Below, piece after piece: positions 1 through 7,197 of a stretch of 8,114 nucleotides of DNA. The notes beneath the pieces were generated by a model. It did not search any database. It was not told the DNA's origin and saw nothing but the letters and a program-made list of their open reading frames with translations. Location of the stretch: the NCBI GenBank assembly GCA_035306605.1, contig DATGNR010000085.1. The stretch is one strand, 5' to 3'. The translations under genes and the position numbers were made by a program. Position 1 is the stretch's first letter, and each line of letters starts with the position of its first letter. This DNA comes from Xanthomarina sp035306605. Its GTDB lineage: Bacteria > Bacteroidota > Bacteroidia > Flavobacteriales > Flavobacteriaceae.

Positions 1-72
1 GAACGTGCACAAATTAGTGGGAGATTGGTGTTGAGTGAGTTTACTAAAGAGAAGTTGAAAGGATTTAAATAA
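1..72 (+). CDS. C-terminal end of an unidentified protein (partial, 5' cut by window edge)
   Basis: Frame 1 stays open from the window edge to TAA at 70-72; the other two forward frames hit stops within about 35 bases. The visible 23 residues begin ERAQISGRLVLSEF and end in a basic tail, KEKLKGFK. No domain can be recognised from so short a piece. The gene runs in the same direction as paaY and paaK and ends just 3 nt before the left arm of the repeat-flanked cassette, so it may be an upstream member of the phenylacetate operon. That role is inferred from position only. Confidence 0.6.
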   Translation, partial: ERAQISGRLVLSEFTKEKLKGFK

Positions 73-75
73 TCA

Positions 76-98
76 AGAGGGTAGTTTTTAGTTGGTAG
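76..98. repeat. Left arm of 23-bp inverted repeat, period-7 TAG array
   Basis: Positions 76-92 (agagggtagtttttagt) are the exact reverse complement of 543-559. After one mismatch (93 against 542), 94-98 pairs with 537-541, giving 22 of 23 matching positions. The arm is also a tandem array: TAG recurs every 7 nt at 82, 89, 96 and 103, with unit roughly TAGTTnn. It begins 3 nt after the stop of the upstream gene. The two arms enclose the four-helix-bundle gene and could pair in RNA as a long stem. Confidence 0.85.
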
Positions 99-124
99 TT
101 TGTAGAAAGGAAATTAGATTTTAG

Positions 125-499
125 ATGAAAAGTAAATATCATTTTAATTTTGAAGAGTTAAATGTCTATCAAAAAGCTATAGAATATGGCGAATTGGTGC
201 ATAAGCAACTTAGCGATTTTCCTAAAATTGAAGATTATAGATTGTCGGCTCAGTTTGCACGAGCAGCAGATTCCATAGCATTTAATATTGCAGAAGGCTC
301 TGGTAGTTCAGACGCAAGTTTTTTAAATTACTTGAGAATAGCAAGAGATAGCTCTCGCGAATGCGTAGCTGCAACAACCAAAGCCTATTTACGGAACTAT
401 ATAACTTTTGAACAGAGCGAAAGAAATAGAGCTCTTTTAGTTGAAATTAATAAAATGATATCAGCTTTAATGAAGCACTTAAATAATAAAAATGCATAA
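125..499 (+). CDS. Four-helix-bundle protein, S23/IVP (23S rRNA intervening-sequence protein) family
   Basis: This 124-residue protein has the hallmarks of the family: an N-terminal F-x-x-L-x-V-Y-Q-K-A segment (residues 9-18), the core Q-x-x-R-A-A-D-S-I-x-x-N-I-A-E-G (about 43-58), then FLNYLRIARDSSREC (66-80) and a long C-terminal helix. The length of about 120 residues is typical. Family members occur inside intervening sequences of bacterial 23S rRNA and as scattered stand-alone genes in Bacteroidota; the Avd accessory protein of diversity-generating retroelements has the same fold. The biochemical role is unknown; a basic pentameric barrel that binds nucleic acid is known for Avd. Here the gene lies inside a 23-bp inverted repeat between two metabolic genes, with no rRNA or reverse transcriptase nearby. 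The start at 125 is the first ATG and gives the normal family N-terminus. Confidence 0.93.
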   Translation: MKSKYHFNFEELNVYQKAIEYGELVHKQLSDFPKIEDYRLSAQFARAADSIAFNIAEGSGSSDASFLNYLRIARDSSRECVAATTKAYLRNYITFEQSERNRALLVEINKMISALMKHLNNKNA

Positions 500-536
500 A
501 ATAAAGCATATGATACAAACAGTTGCGATTCACGCT

Positions 537-559
537 CTACCCACTAAAAACTACCCTCT
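537..559. repeat. Right arm of 23-bp inverted repeat, period-7 CTA array
   Basis: This is the reverse complement of 76-98 with one mismatch. CTA recurs every 7 nt at 537, 544, 551 and 558, mirroring the TAG array of the left arm. The last CTA runs straight into the paaY start codon (the A at 560 is shared), so the arm takes the place of the paaY ribosome-binding region. Confidence 0.85.
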
Positions 560-1159
560 ATGATATTTTCATTCAAAGGTTACACACCAGTAGTACACGA
601 ATCCAGTTTCGTGCATCCTCAAGCTGCCGTTACAGGAAATGTGATCATTGGTAAAAATTGTTATATCGGTCCAGGAGCTGCTATTCGTGGGGATTGGGGA
701 CAAATTATTTTAGAAGATGGCGTTAATGTTCAGGAAAACTGTACTGTTCATATGTTTCCTGGTAAATCTATCGTTTTAAAAGAAAGTGCGCATGTTGGAC
801 ATGGAGCTGTTATTCATGGAGCTAATTTAGGCAGAAATTGTCTGATTGGAATGAATTCAGTAATTATGGATGATGCCGAAATAGGTGACGAATGTATTGT
901 TGGTGCCATGGCCTTTGTAAAAGCTGAAACTAAAATACCTAACCGTAGTTTGGTTGTTGGAAATCCTGCAAAAGTAGTAAAACAAGTTAGTGACGACATA
1001 ATTTCATGGAAAACGGCTGGAACGAAATTATATCAGCAATTACCTGCCGACTGTCACGAAACATTGAAAGCTGTTGAGCCTTTAAGAGAAATACCTAATA
1101 ATCTACCAAAGCAAGAGGATTTTTATAAAACCCTTCAGGATTTTAGAAAAAACAAATAA
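560..1159 (+). CDS. paaY: PaaY-like hexapeptide-repeat protein (phenylacetate pathway thioesterase, gamma-carbonic-anhydrase fold)
   Basis: This 199-residue protein has a left-handed beta-helix from about residue 10 to 140, built of hexapeptide repeats such as VIIGKN, CYIGPG, AHVGHG and CIVGAM. The gamma-carbonic-anhydrase metal site is intact: His64, His81 and His86 (spacing matching the archaeal Cam ligands), with Arg43, Asp45 and Gln58 in the expected places. An alpha-helical C-terminal extension of about 55 residues, as in PaaY, distinguishes it from the shorter generic carbonic-anhydrase-like proteins. E. coli PaaY is a trimeric CoA thioesterase that hydrolyses cyclic or dead-end CoA esters formed in phenylacetyl-CoA catabolism. 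It lies 8 nt upstream of paaK, which supports the pathway assignment. A paralogous carbonic-anhydrase-like function cannot be excluded. The ATG at 560 abuts the repeat arm and no Shine-Dalgarno sequence is seen. Confidence 0.88.
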   Translation: MIFSFKGYTPVVHESSFVHPQAAVTGNVIIGKNCYIGPGAAIRGDWGQIILEDGVNVQENCTVHMFPGKSIVLKESAHVGHGAVIHGANLGRNCLIGMNSVIMDDAEIGDECIVGAMAFVKAETKIPNRSLVVGNPAKVVKQVSDDIISWKTAGTKLYQQLPADCHETLKAVEPLREIPNNLPKQEDFYKTLQDFRKNK

Positions 1160-1167
1160 AACTGGAC

Positions 1168-2508
1168 ATGTACAATAAAGAAATAGAATCTCTTCCTTTA
1201 GTTAAACTTAGAAAATTACAAAGTGAACGATTAGTAAACCTTGTAAATAGAGTTTATAAAACTGTACCATTCTATAAAAATCTATTTGATAGTTCTGGTA
1301 TTGCTGTGTCATCCATAAAATCTATCGATGATCTTTATAAACTACCTTTTACTAAGAAAACAGATTTAAGAGATCAGTATCCGTTCGGGTTTTTAACTGT
1401 ACCAGAAAGTCAGTTAGCACGTATCCATTGCTCTAGTGGTACCACAGGAAAACCAACCGTTGTAGCATATACAAAAAATGATATAGATGTTTTTTCCGAA
1501 GTAGTAGCAAGATCTTTAGTAGCAGGTGGAGCCAAACCAGGTATGAAAATGCATAACAGTTATGGTTATGGTTTATTTACAGGTGGAATTGGTATCCATT
1601 ACGGAGCAGAAAAACTTGGAATGACTGTGGTTCCCGTTTCCGTTGGAATGACTGATCGACAAATTACTTTATTACAAGATTTTCAATCGGAAGTAATATG
1701 TTGTACACCTTCTTACGCGCAAACCATAGCATTTGAATTAGAAAAGAGAAACTTAAAAATCTCCGATCTTAATTTAAAATATGTTATTTTAGGAGCAGAA
1801 CCTTGGACAGAAGCCATAAGAAAAGATATAGAAACCTCTTTAGGAGTAAAAGCAACCAATATTTACGGCTTAAGCGAAGTAATAGGTCCTGGAGTTTCAC
1901 AAGAAGCTTGGGACGAGCAAGGTACAGGTAGTTATGTTTGGGAGGATCATTTCTTTCCAGAAATTGTTGATAAAGATACAGGAGAACCACTTCCATACGG
2001 TGAAGAAGGAGTGCTTGTATTTACTACACTTACAAAAGAAGCCATGCCTTTTTTAAGGTATTGGACCAACGACATTTGTAGTCTGTCCTACGACCATAGT
2101 ACGTCAAGAACCCACATTAAAATGGGCCAAATAAAAGGGCGCTCAGATGATATGCTGATTATTAGAGGAGTAAATTTGTTTCATACTCAAATTGAAGAAA
2201 TCTTCAATGAATATAAAGAGCTAGCTCCTAATTATCAGTTAATCGTTACAAAACAAGGCTTAACAGATCAAGTTGAGGTTAAGGTTGAAACTAACTCAGA
2301 TTTTCAGTTAAAAATAGGATTAGGAAACGGTTTTACTGAAGAGGAAGTTTTAAAAAACTCAGCACTTACTTCAATGTCTGATAAGTTGAAAAGAAATATA
2401 AAAGATAAAGTGGGATTAAGTATTAAAGTGACCTTGAACTGCTATGGAGCAATTCCTAAAAGTGAAGGAGGGAAATTAAACCGCATCATTGATTTACGAA
2501 ATTCTTAA
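1168..2508 (+). CDS. paaK: Phenylacetate-CoA ligase
   Basis: This 446-residue enzyme catalyses phenylacetate + ATP + CoA to phenylacetyl-CoA + AMP + PPi, the entry step of aerobic phenylacetate degradation in the cytosol. It is an adenylate-forming enzyme of the PaaK type. The phosphate-binding loop is SSGTTGKPT (89-97). YGLSEVIGPG (233-242) is the aromatic/adenine-binding motif, RYWTND (297-302) and GRSDDMLIIRGVN (324-336) form the hinge region, and KSEGGKLNR (431-439) carries the probable catalytic lysine Lys436. The length is close to the usual 430-450. It follows paaY by 8 nt and is followed by the E2 gene after 10 nt, so the three are probably cotranscribed. Related aryl-CoA ligases are possible, but the paaY neighbour favours phenylacetate. 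Confidence 0.95.
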   Translation: MYNKEIESLPLVKLRKLQSERLVNLVNRVYKTVPFYKNLFDSSGIAVSSIKSIDDLYKLPFTKKTDLRDQYPFGFLTVPESQLARIHCSSGTTGKPTVVAYTKNDIDVFSEVVARSLVAGGAKPGMKMHNSYGYGLFTGGIGIHYGAEKLGMTVVPVSVGMTDRQITLLQDFQSEVICCTPSYAQTIAFELEKRNLKISDLNLKYVILGAEPWTEAIRKDIETSLGVKATNIYGLSEVIGPGVSQEAWDEQGTGSYVWEDHFFPEIVDKDTGEPLPYGEEGVLVFTTLTKEAMPFLRYWTNDICSLSYDHSTSRTHIKMGQIKGRSDDMLIIRGVNLFHTQIEEIFNEYKELAPNYQLIVTKQGLTDQVEVKVETNSDFQLKIGLGNGFTEEEVLKNSALTSMSDKLKRNIKDKVGLSIKVTLNCYGAIPKSEGGKLNRIIDLRNS

Positions 2509-2518
2509 AAAATAAAAT

Positions 2519-3826
2519 ATGCCTAAGCAGGAACTTAAAATGCCCAAAATGGGCGAAAGTATTACAGAAGGAACAATTATCAATTGGTTGATAGCGGAAG
2601 GAGATACCTTTGAAGAAGGGGATATCATTCTAGAAGTTGCAACGGATAAAGTGGATAATGAAGTTCCGGCTCCAGCATCAGGGAAGTTAATAAAAATCCT
2701 TTATCAAGCTAAAGATGTTGTGCCTGTAGGAACGGTTATCGCTACTATGGAACTTTCTGAAGGAGTTTCTAAAATAAGGAAAGAAAATAATTCAGAGGTA
2801 AGGGAAGATAAAAAAACTCCTAAGACAAAAAAGGAAACAAAAAGACCACACACAGTTCCGCAACCGCAAGTAAGTACTGGAGGTTTTTCAACGGCTAATA
2901 CCAATACATTCTTTTCGCCATTAGTAATTAAAATAGCGAAAGAAAACCATATTAGCTTCGAAGAATTAGCACGTATTCCAGCAACAGGAAAAGATGATAG
3001 ATTACGTAAAAGTGATATTTTTCAGTATATAGAAGAAGGTAGACCGTACAAATATGCGCAACCTATCACTCAAGATCCAACAGCATACCGAATTCCGCAA
3101 TTAAATTTCGATAAAGGTAAAGGTAAAATCATCGAGATGGATAGAATGCGTCAAATGATTGCCGATCATATGGTGTATTCCAAACATACATCCCCACATG
3201 TTACTGCCTATGTGGAAGCCGATTTAACTAATATGGTAAATTGGAGAAATGCAAATAAAGTAGCATTCCAAAAAAAATATGGTGAGCGATTAACATTTAC
3301 ACCATTGTTTGTAGAAGCAGTAGCTAAAGCGGTTAAAGATTTTCCAAATATAAATGCTTCGGTAGATGGTAATAATATCATTGTAAAAGAAGATATTAAT
3401 ATTGGAATGGCAACAGCACTTCCTAGTGGAAATTTAATAGTGCCTGTAGTTAAAAATGCCGATACTAAAGATTTAAAAACATTAGCTTCAAATGTAAATG
3501 AACTTGCAGGAAAAGCAAGAGAAAACAAGTTGGCAGGCGACGATATTAAAGGAAGTACGTTTACAATTTCAAACGTCGGGACTTTTGGTAGCGTAATGGG
3601 AACACCAATTATCAATCAGCCAGAAGTAGCTATTTTAGCTCTAGGAATTATAAAAAAACGTGCTGAAGTGATTGAAACCGAAAAAGGTGACGAAATAGCC
3701 ATTCGTAGCATGATGTATTTATCCTTATCTTTTGATCACAGAGTTGTTGACGGATTTTTAGGAGGAAGCTTTGTTCGTCGTGTCGCCGATTATTTTGAAC
3801 AATTTGATATAAATAGAGAAATATAA
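2519..3826 (+). CDS. 2-oxoacid dehydrogenase E2: dihydrolipoamide acyltransferase, probably branched-chain type
   Basis: This 435-residue protein is the core E2 of a 2-oxoacid dehydrogenase complex, transferring the acyl group from its lipoyl arm to CoA. One lipoyl domain spans about 1-78, with the lipoylated lysine Lys44 in ATDKVDNEV. A charged, Lys/Glu-rich linker (80-130) follows, then a peripheral-subunit-binding domain (132-172, beginning FFSPLVIKIAKEN). The catalytic acyltransferase domain runs from about 203 to the end and includes the active-site motif HRVVDG (407-412; His407 and Asp411). The substrate class cannot be read from E2 alone. The neighbouring branched-chain aminotransferase and the fused E1 suggest branched-chain keto acids. 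It starts 10 nt after paaK, and no E3 gene is in the window. Confidence 0.93.
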   Translation: MPKQELKMPKMGESITEGTIINWLIAEGDTFEEGDIILEVATDKVDNEVPAPASGKLIKILYQAKDVVPVGTVIATMELSEGVSKIRKENNSEVREDKKTPKTKKETKRPHTVPQPQVSTGGFSTANTNTFFSPLVIKIAKENHISFEELARIPATGKDDRLRKSDIFQYIEEGRPYKYAQPITQDPTAYRIPQLNFDKGKGKIIEMDRMRQMIADHMVYSKHTSPHVTAYVEADLTNMVNWRNANKVAFQKKYGERLTFTPLFVEAVAKAVKDFPNINASVDGNNIIVKEDINIGMATALPSGNLIVPVVKNADTKDLKTLASNVNELAGKARENKLAGDDIKGSTFTISNVGTFGSVMGTPIINQPEVAILALGIIKKRAEVIETEKGDEIAIRSMMYLSLSFDHRVVDGFLGGSFVRRVADYFEQFDINREI

Positions 3827-3913
3827 TATATTGTTATTCTGAGTGTAACGAGGAATTTCAACAAAACCATTAGAGTATTATTTCGTTTTTCGAGATGATG
3901 AAAAAATAAAATT
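3827..3913. repeat. Degenerate interspersed palindromic element in the E2-ilvE gap
   Basis: The left half (about 3835-3856, attctgagtgtaacgaggaa) and right half (about 3881-3900, tttcgtttttcgagatgatg) form an imperfect palindrome. AACGA at 3847-3851 pairs with TCGTT at 3883-3887, with weaker pairing outside. The wording resembles the recurrent 'CATTCTGAG...AACGAGGAAT' palindromes I recall between genes in Bacteroidota genomes. No promoter box or terminator U-tract is evident here. Confidence 0.5.
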
Positions 3914-4975
3914 ATGAAGTACAATATTACAGTTAATAAAGTAGCAGAATCTAAAGTTAAAGACTTAGATTTTAACAACATTCCTTTAGGAACTACTTTT
4001 ACAGACCACATGTTCATTTGCGATTATAACAAAGGCGAATGGGTAGACGCAAGAATAGTTCCAATGGGATTAATTCCTACGCATCCTGCAGCTATGGCAT
4101 TACATTACGGACAAGCTATTTTTGAAGGGATGAAAGCTTATAAAGATACCGATGCTACGCCAATGTTGTTCAGACCTGAACAAAATGCAAAGCGTTTAAA
4201 CGAAAGTGCAACGCGAATGGGAATGCCTGAATTACCAGAAGAAATATTCATGGAAGGCCTTAAAAAATTAATTTCTATAGATCATAATTGGATACCGCCA
4301 ACTAAAGGAAGCGCATTATATTTAAGACCTTTCATGTATGCCGATGAAGCGTTTATTGGTATGCGTGCAGCTACTCATTATAAGTTTATCATCATGGCAT
4401 CGCCAGCACAAACACTGTATAGTAAGCGTATTAAACTGTGGGCCGAAAAACAATATATCCGTGCCGCTCATGGTGGAACAGGAGAAGCTAAGGCAGCCGG
4501 AAACTACGCAGCAGCAGTACTTCCAACCGAATTAGCAAAAGCTAAAGGATACGATCAGGTATTGTGGTTAGATGCAGCGGAACATAAGTACATACAGGAA
4601 GTAGGTACAATGAATATCTTTTTCAAAATTAACGGAGAATTTATCACCCCAAACCTAGACGGGTCTGTTTTACATGGAATCACAAGAGCTAGTGTTATCG
4701 ATATGTTGCGAGCAATGAATTTCAAAGTAACCGAGCGTAAAATCACTATCGATGAAATTAAAAAAGCATCAGAAAATGGTTCACTGGAAGAAGCTTTCGG
4801 TACAGGAACAGCTGTAGGTATAGCTTATATTCAAGAAATTGGATTAGAAGGAGAAACCATTCATGTTTCAGATGAAAGCCCTGTAGGATTAGAAGTAAAC
4901 GACACACTAAATGCCATTAAAACTGGTCAGTTAGAAGATAAATTTGGTTGGATGACCAAAGTAGATAGAGAGTAA
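3914..4975 (+). CDS. ilvE: Branched-chain-amino-acid aminotransferase
   Basis: This 353-residue PLP enzyme of fold type IV interconverts Leu, Ile and Val with their 2-oxo acids, using 2-oxoglutarate/glutamate. The catalytic Schiff-base lysine is Lys193 in GEAKAAGNYAAAV. The cofactor-binding stretch QEVGTMNIFF (228-237) includes the conserved Glu229, and a phosphate-binding GTGTAVG segment lies near residue 295. The long form with LHYGQAIFEGMKAY (63-76) matches the eukaryote/Bacteroidota-type IlvE rather than the roughly 300-residue E. coli form. It sits between the E2 and E1 genes of a keto-acid dehydrogenase, which points to catabolic use, although IlvE also completes biosynthesis. Repeat-bearing gaps of 87 nt and 143 nt separate it from its neighbours. 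Confidence 0.95.
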   Translation: MKYNITVNKVAESKVKDLDFNNIPLGTTFTDHMFICDYNKGEWVDARIVPMGLIPTHPAAMALHYGQAIFEGMKAYKDTDATPMLFRPEQNAKRLNESATRMGMPELPEEIFMEGLKKLISIDHNWIPPTKGSALYLRPFMYADEAFIGMRAATHYKFIIMASPAQTLYSKRIKLWAEKQYIRAAHGGTGEAKAAGNYAAAVLPTELAKAKGYDQVLWLDAAEHKYIQEVGTMNIFFKINGEFITPNLDGSVLHGITRASVIDMLRAMNFKVTERKITIDEIKKASENGSLEEAFGTGTAVGIAYIQEIGLEGETIHVSDESPVGLEVNDTLNAIKTGQLEDKFGWMTKVDRE

Positions 4976-4983
4976 ATTAATTT

Positions 4984-5060
4984 GGGCGTTACCACAAGGG
5001 TCGGGCTTTCGGCAGTCGCTCTCTTCGAGGAGCTCCAACAAAGCCTCAATCCCTAACGCA
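4984..5060. repeat. Nested-stem intergenic element in the ilvE-E1 gap (Bacteroidota-type interspersed repeat)
   Basis: A GC-richer block of about 77 nt stands out from its AT-rich surroundings. Three complementary pairs are nested symmetrically: GCGTTA 4986-4991 with TAACGC 5054-5059, GGCTTT 5004-5009 with AAAGCC 5040-5045, and GCTC 5018-5021 with GAGC 5030-5033. A small side hairpin, ACC 4991-4993 with GGT 4999-5001, overlaps the outer stem by one base. The phrase gggtcgggctttcggcag is one I recall as recurring between genes in flavobacterial genomes. I see no protein product. The rest of the 143-nt gap (5061-5118) is plain AT-rich leader. Confidence 0.65.
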
Positions 5061-5118
5061 GAATTAAGATATATACTAATAATTACAAAAAACAAAACAT
5101 AAGTATCTAGATCATAAT

Positions 5119-7170
5119 ATGGAAAAAGACATTTTAGAAAAAGGATTTTTAAATCTATGCACAGCCAAAGCAATGACCGAGTTATACGAAGCTAACTTCA
5201 AACACGTTTCAAAGTATGTGCATGCAACATCTCGTGGCCATGAAGCAATCCAAATTGCTTTAGGTATGCAATTGTTGCCTCAAGATTATGCTTTTCCATA
5301 TTATAGAGATGATGCTATGTTGTTAGCATTAGGTATGACGCCTTATGATTTAATGTTGCAGTTATTAGCTAAAAAAGACGATCCGTTTTCTGCCGGACGT
5401 ACCTATTATGCACATCCAAGTTTAAATGATGAAGATAAGCCGAAAATCCCTCATCAATCATCCGCAACTGGTATGCAGGCAATACCTGCAACGGGTGTTG
5501 CAATGGGAATGCAGTATAAAGAGTTACAAGGTTTAGATGACAAATCAATTAGCGAACTACCCTTTGTAGTTTGTTCCTTAGGGGATGCATCTGTTACCGA
5601 AGGTGAAATTGCTGAAGCCTTTCAAATGGCAGCTTTAAAACAAATGCCTATTTTGTATTTAGTACAAGATAATGGTTGGGATATTTCAGCGAATGCAGCT
5701 GAAACTCGTGCTCAAGATGCTTATGAATACTCCAAAGGTTTTAAAGGATTGGATGCAATTACTATCGATGGTGCAAACTTTACAGAAAGTTACCAAGCCT
5801 TAGAAAAAGTGATAAAAACTATTCGTACAGAACGCCGTCCGTTTTTAGTACATGCTAAAGTTCCTTTATTAAATCACCATACTTCTGGAGTACGCATGGA
5901 GTGGTATCGAGATGATTTAGAAGAAGCAAAAACAAGAGACCCATATCCTGTTATTAAGCAGCAATTGTTAGATAACGGATTCACGCAAAAAGATATTGAT
6001 AGAATAGAGGCAGAGGCTAAAGAAATGGTTCAAGCCGATTACGATAAAGCCTTATTAGCCGAAGATCCAAAACCAGAAGATTTATTTACAAACGATTTTG
6101 CACCAACTCCAATTACAGAAGAAAAAGGAGAGCGTTCACCAAAAGGAGCAGATAAAGTTGTGATGGTTGACTGTGCTTTATTTGCGGTAGAGGAATTAAT
6201 GAGAAAACACAAAGAGTGTTTATTATATGGTCAAGATGTTGGAGGTCGTTTAGGTGGTGTGTTTAGAGAAGCAGCAACCTTAGCGCAGAAATTTGGTGAC
6301 GACCGTGTATTTAATACCGCCATTCAAGAAGCTTTTATAGTTGGTTCTACTGTGGGAATGTCGGCAGTAGGTTTAAAACCAATTGTTGAGGTTCAGTTTG
6401 CCGATTATATTTGGCCAGGATTAAATCAGTTATTTACCGAAGTAAGCAGAAGCTGTTACTTATCTAATGGAAAATGGCCTGTAAGCATGATTCTACGTGT
6501 GCCAATTGGTGCTTATGGTAGTGGTGGGCCTTACCATTCTTCTTCAGTAGAAAGTGTTATTACTAATATTCGCGGTATTAAAATTGCTTATCCAAGTAAT
6601 GGTGCCGACTTAAAAGGTTTAATGAAAGCTGCTTATTACGATCCAAACCCGGTTGTAATCTTAGAGCATAAAGGATTGTATTGGTCTAAGGTTCCAGGAA
6701 CACAAGGAGCAACATCTGTTGAGCCTAGTGAAGATTATGTATTGCCATTTGGAAAAGCATGGTTGTTACAAGAAATTTGGAAACAAGATGATGTAGAAAC
6801 CTTAACAATAGTTACCTATGGAATGGGAGTACATTGGGCAATGAATGCGAGTAAAGAGTTAGGAATGAAAGATCAAATAGAAATTATTGATTTACGTACT
6901 CTTTATCCACTAGACGAGGATACAATTATGAAATCTGTTAAGAAAACAGGTAAGTGTTTAGTAGTTACAGAAGAACCTTCAAACAATAGTTTTGCTATGG
7001 CCTTGGTAGGAAAAATTCAAGAGGAATGTTTTAGATACTTAGATGCTCCGGTAATGACCATTGGAAGTGAGAATATGCCTGCTATTCCTTTAAATTCAAT
7101 TTTAGAAGAAACCATGATTCCATCTACTCAAAAAGTTAAAGTAAAAATAAATGAGTTATTAAATTATTGA
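5119..7170 (+). CDS. 2-oxoacid dehydrogenase E1, fused alpha and beta subunits (branched-chain type)
   Basis: This 683-residue protein joins the two thiamine-diphosphate E1 subunits in one chain. It decarboxylates the 2-oxo acid and reductively acylates the E2 lipoyl group. The alpha half (about 1-335) shows the YYRDD segment (61-65) and the ThDP/Mg motif GDASVTEGE (155-163) closing with QDNGWDIS, whose Asn is residue 185. A linker of about 20 residues (around 330-350) leads to the beta half. That half has YGQDVGG (370-376), NTAIQEAF with Glu404 as the likely cofactor-activating glutamate, and GGPYHSSS with His473. The C-terminal beta domain contains IEIIDLRTLYPLD. Fused E1 is frequent in Bacteroidota, whereas many bacteria have separate genes. 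It is downstream of ilvE and separated from its E2 by that gene. The start at 5119 gives the expected N-terminus. Pyruvate or phenylpyruvate as substrate is not excluded. Confidence 0.93.
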   Translation: MEKDILEKGFLNLCTAKAMTELYEANFKHVSKYVHATSRGHEAIQIALGMQLLPQDYAFPYYRDDAMLLALGMTPYDLMLQLLAKKDDPFSAGRTYYAHPSLNDEDKPKIPHQSSATGMQAIPATGVAMGMQYKELQGLDDKSISELPFVVCSLGDASVTEGEIAEAFQMAALKQMPILYLVQDNGWDISANAAETRAQDAYEYSKGFKGLDAITIDGANFTESYQALEKVIKTIRTERRPFLVHAKVPLLNHHTSGVRMEWYRDDLEEAKTRDPYPVIKQQLLDNGFTQKDIDRIEAEAKEMVQADYDKALLAEDPKPEDLFTNDFAPTPITEEKGERSPKGADKVVMVDCALFAVEELMRKHKECLLYGQDVGGRLGGVFREAATLAQKFGDDRVFNTAIQEAFIVGSTVGMSAVGLKPIVEVQFADYIWPGLNQLFTEVSRSCYLSNGKWPVSMILRVPIGAYGSGGPYHSSSVESVITNIRGIKIAYPSNGADLKGLMKAAYYDPNPVVILEHKGLYWSKVPGTQGATSVEPSEDYVLPFGKAWLLQEIWKQDDVETLTIVTYGMGVHWAMNASKELGMKDQIEIIDLRTLYPLDEDTIMKSVKKTGKCLVVTEEPSNNSFAMALVGKIQEECFRYLDAPVMTIGSENMPAIPLNSILEETMIPSTQKVKVKINELLNY

Positions 7171-7197
7171 TTCGAGTTAATAATATTAGTCGAAGAG

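Noticed and set aside
125..499. Avd accessory protein of a diversity-generating retroelement
   Set aside because: The fold is shared, but there is no reverse transcriptase, template repeat or variable repeat in the window, and the flanks are the inverted-repeat arms.
73..559. 23S rRNA intervening sequence
   Set aside because: No rRNA sequence flanks the cassette; both neighbours are protein-coding genes.
3208..3615. 135-residue minus-strand ORF
   Set aside because: It lies wholly within the E2 catalytic domain coding sequence on the other strand, has no recognisable domain, and is explained as a shadow frame.
4931..5173. 80-residue minus-strand ORF across the ilvE-E1 gap
   Set aside because: It overlaps the ends of two solid genes and the nested-stem repeat; its composition gives no protein signal.
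7171..7194. Possible terminator hairpin after the E1 gene (TTCGA 7171-7175 with TCGAA 7190-7194)
   Set aside because: Only five base pairs around a 14-nt AT-rich loop, with no U-tract; too weak to call.
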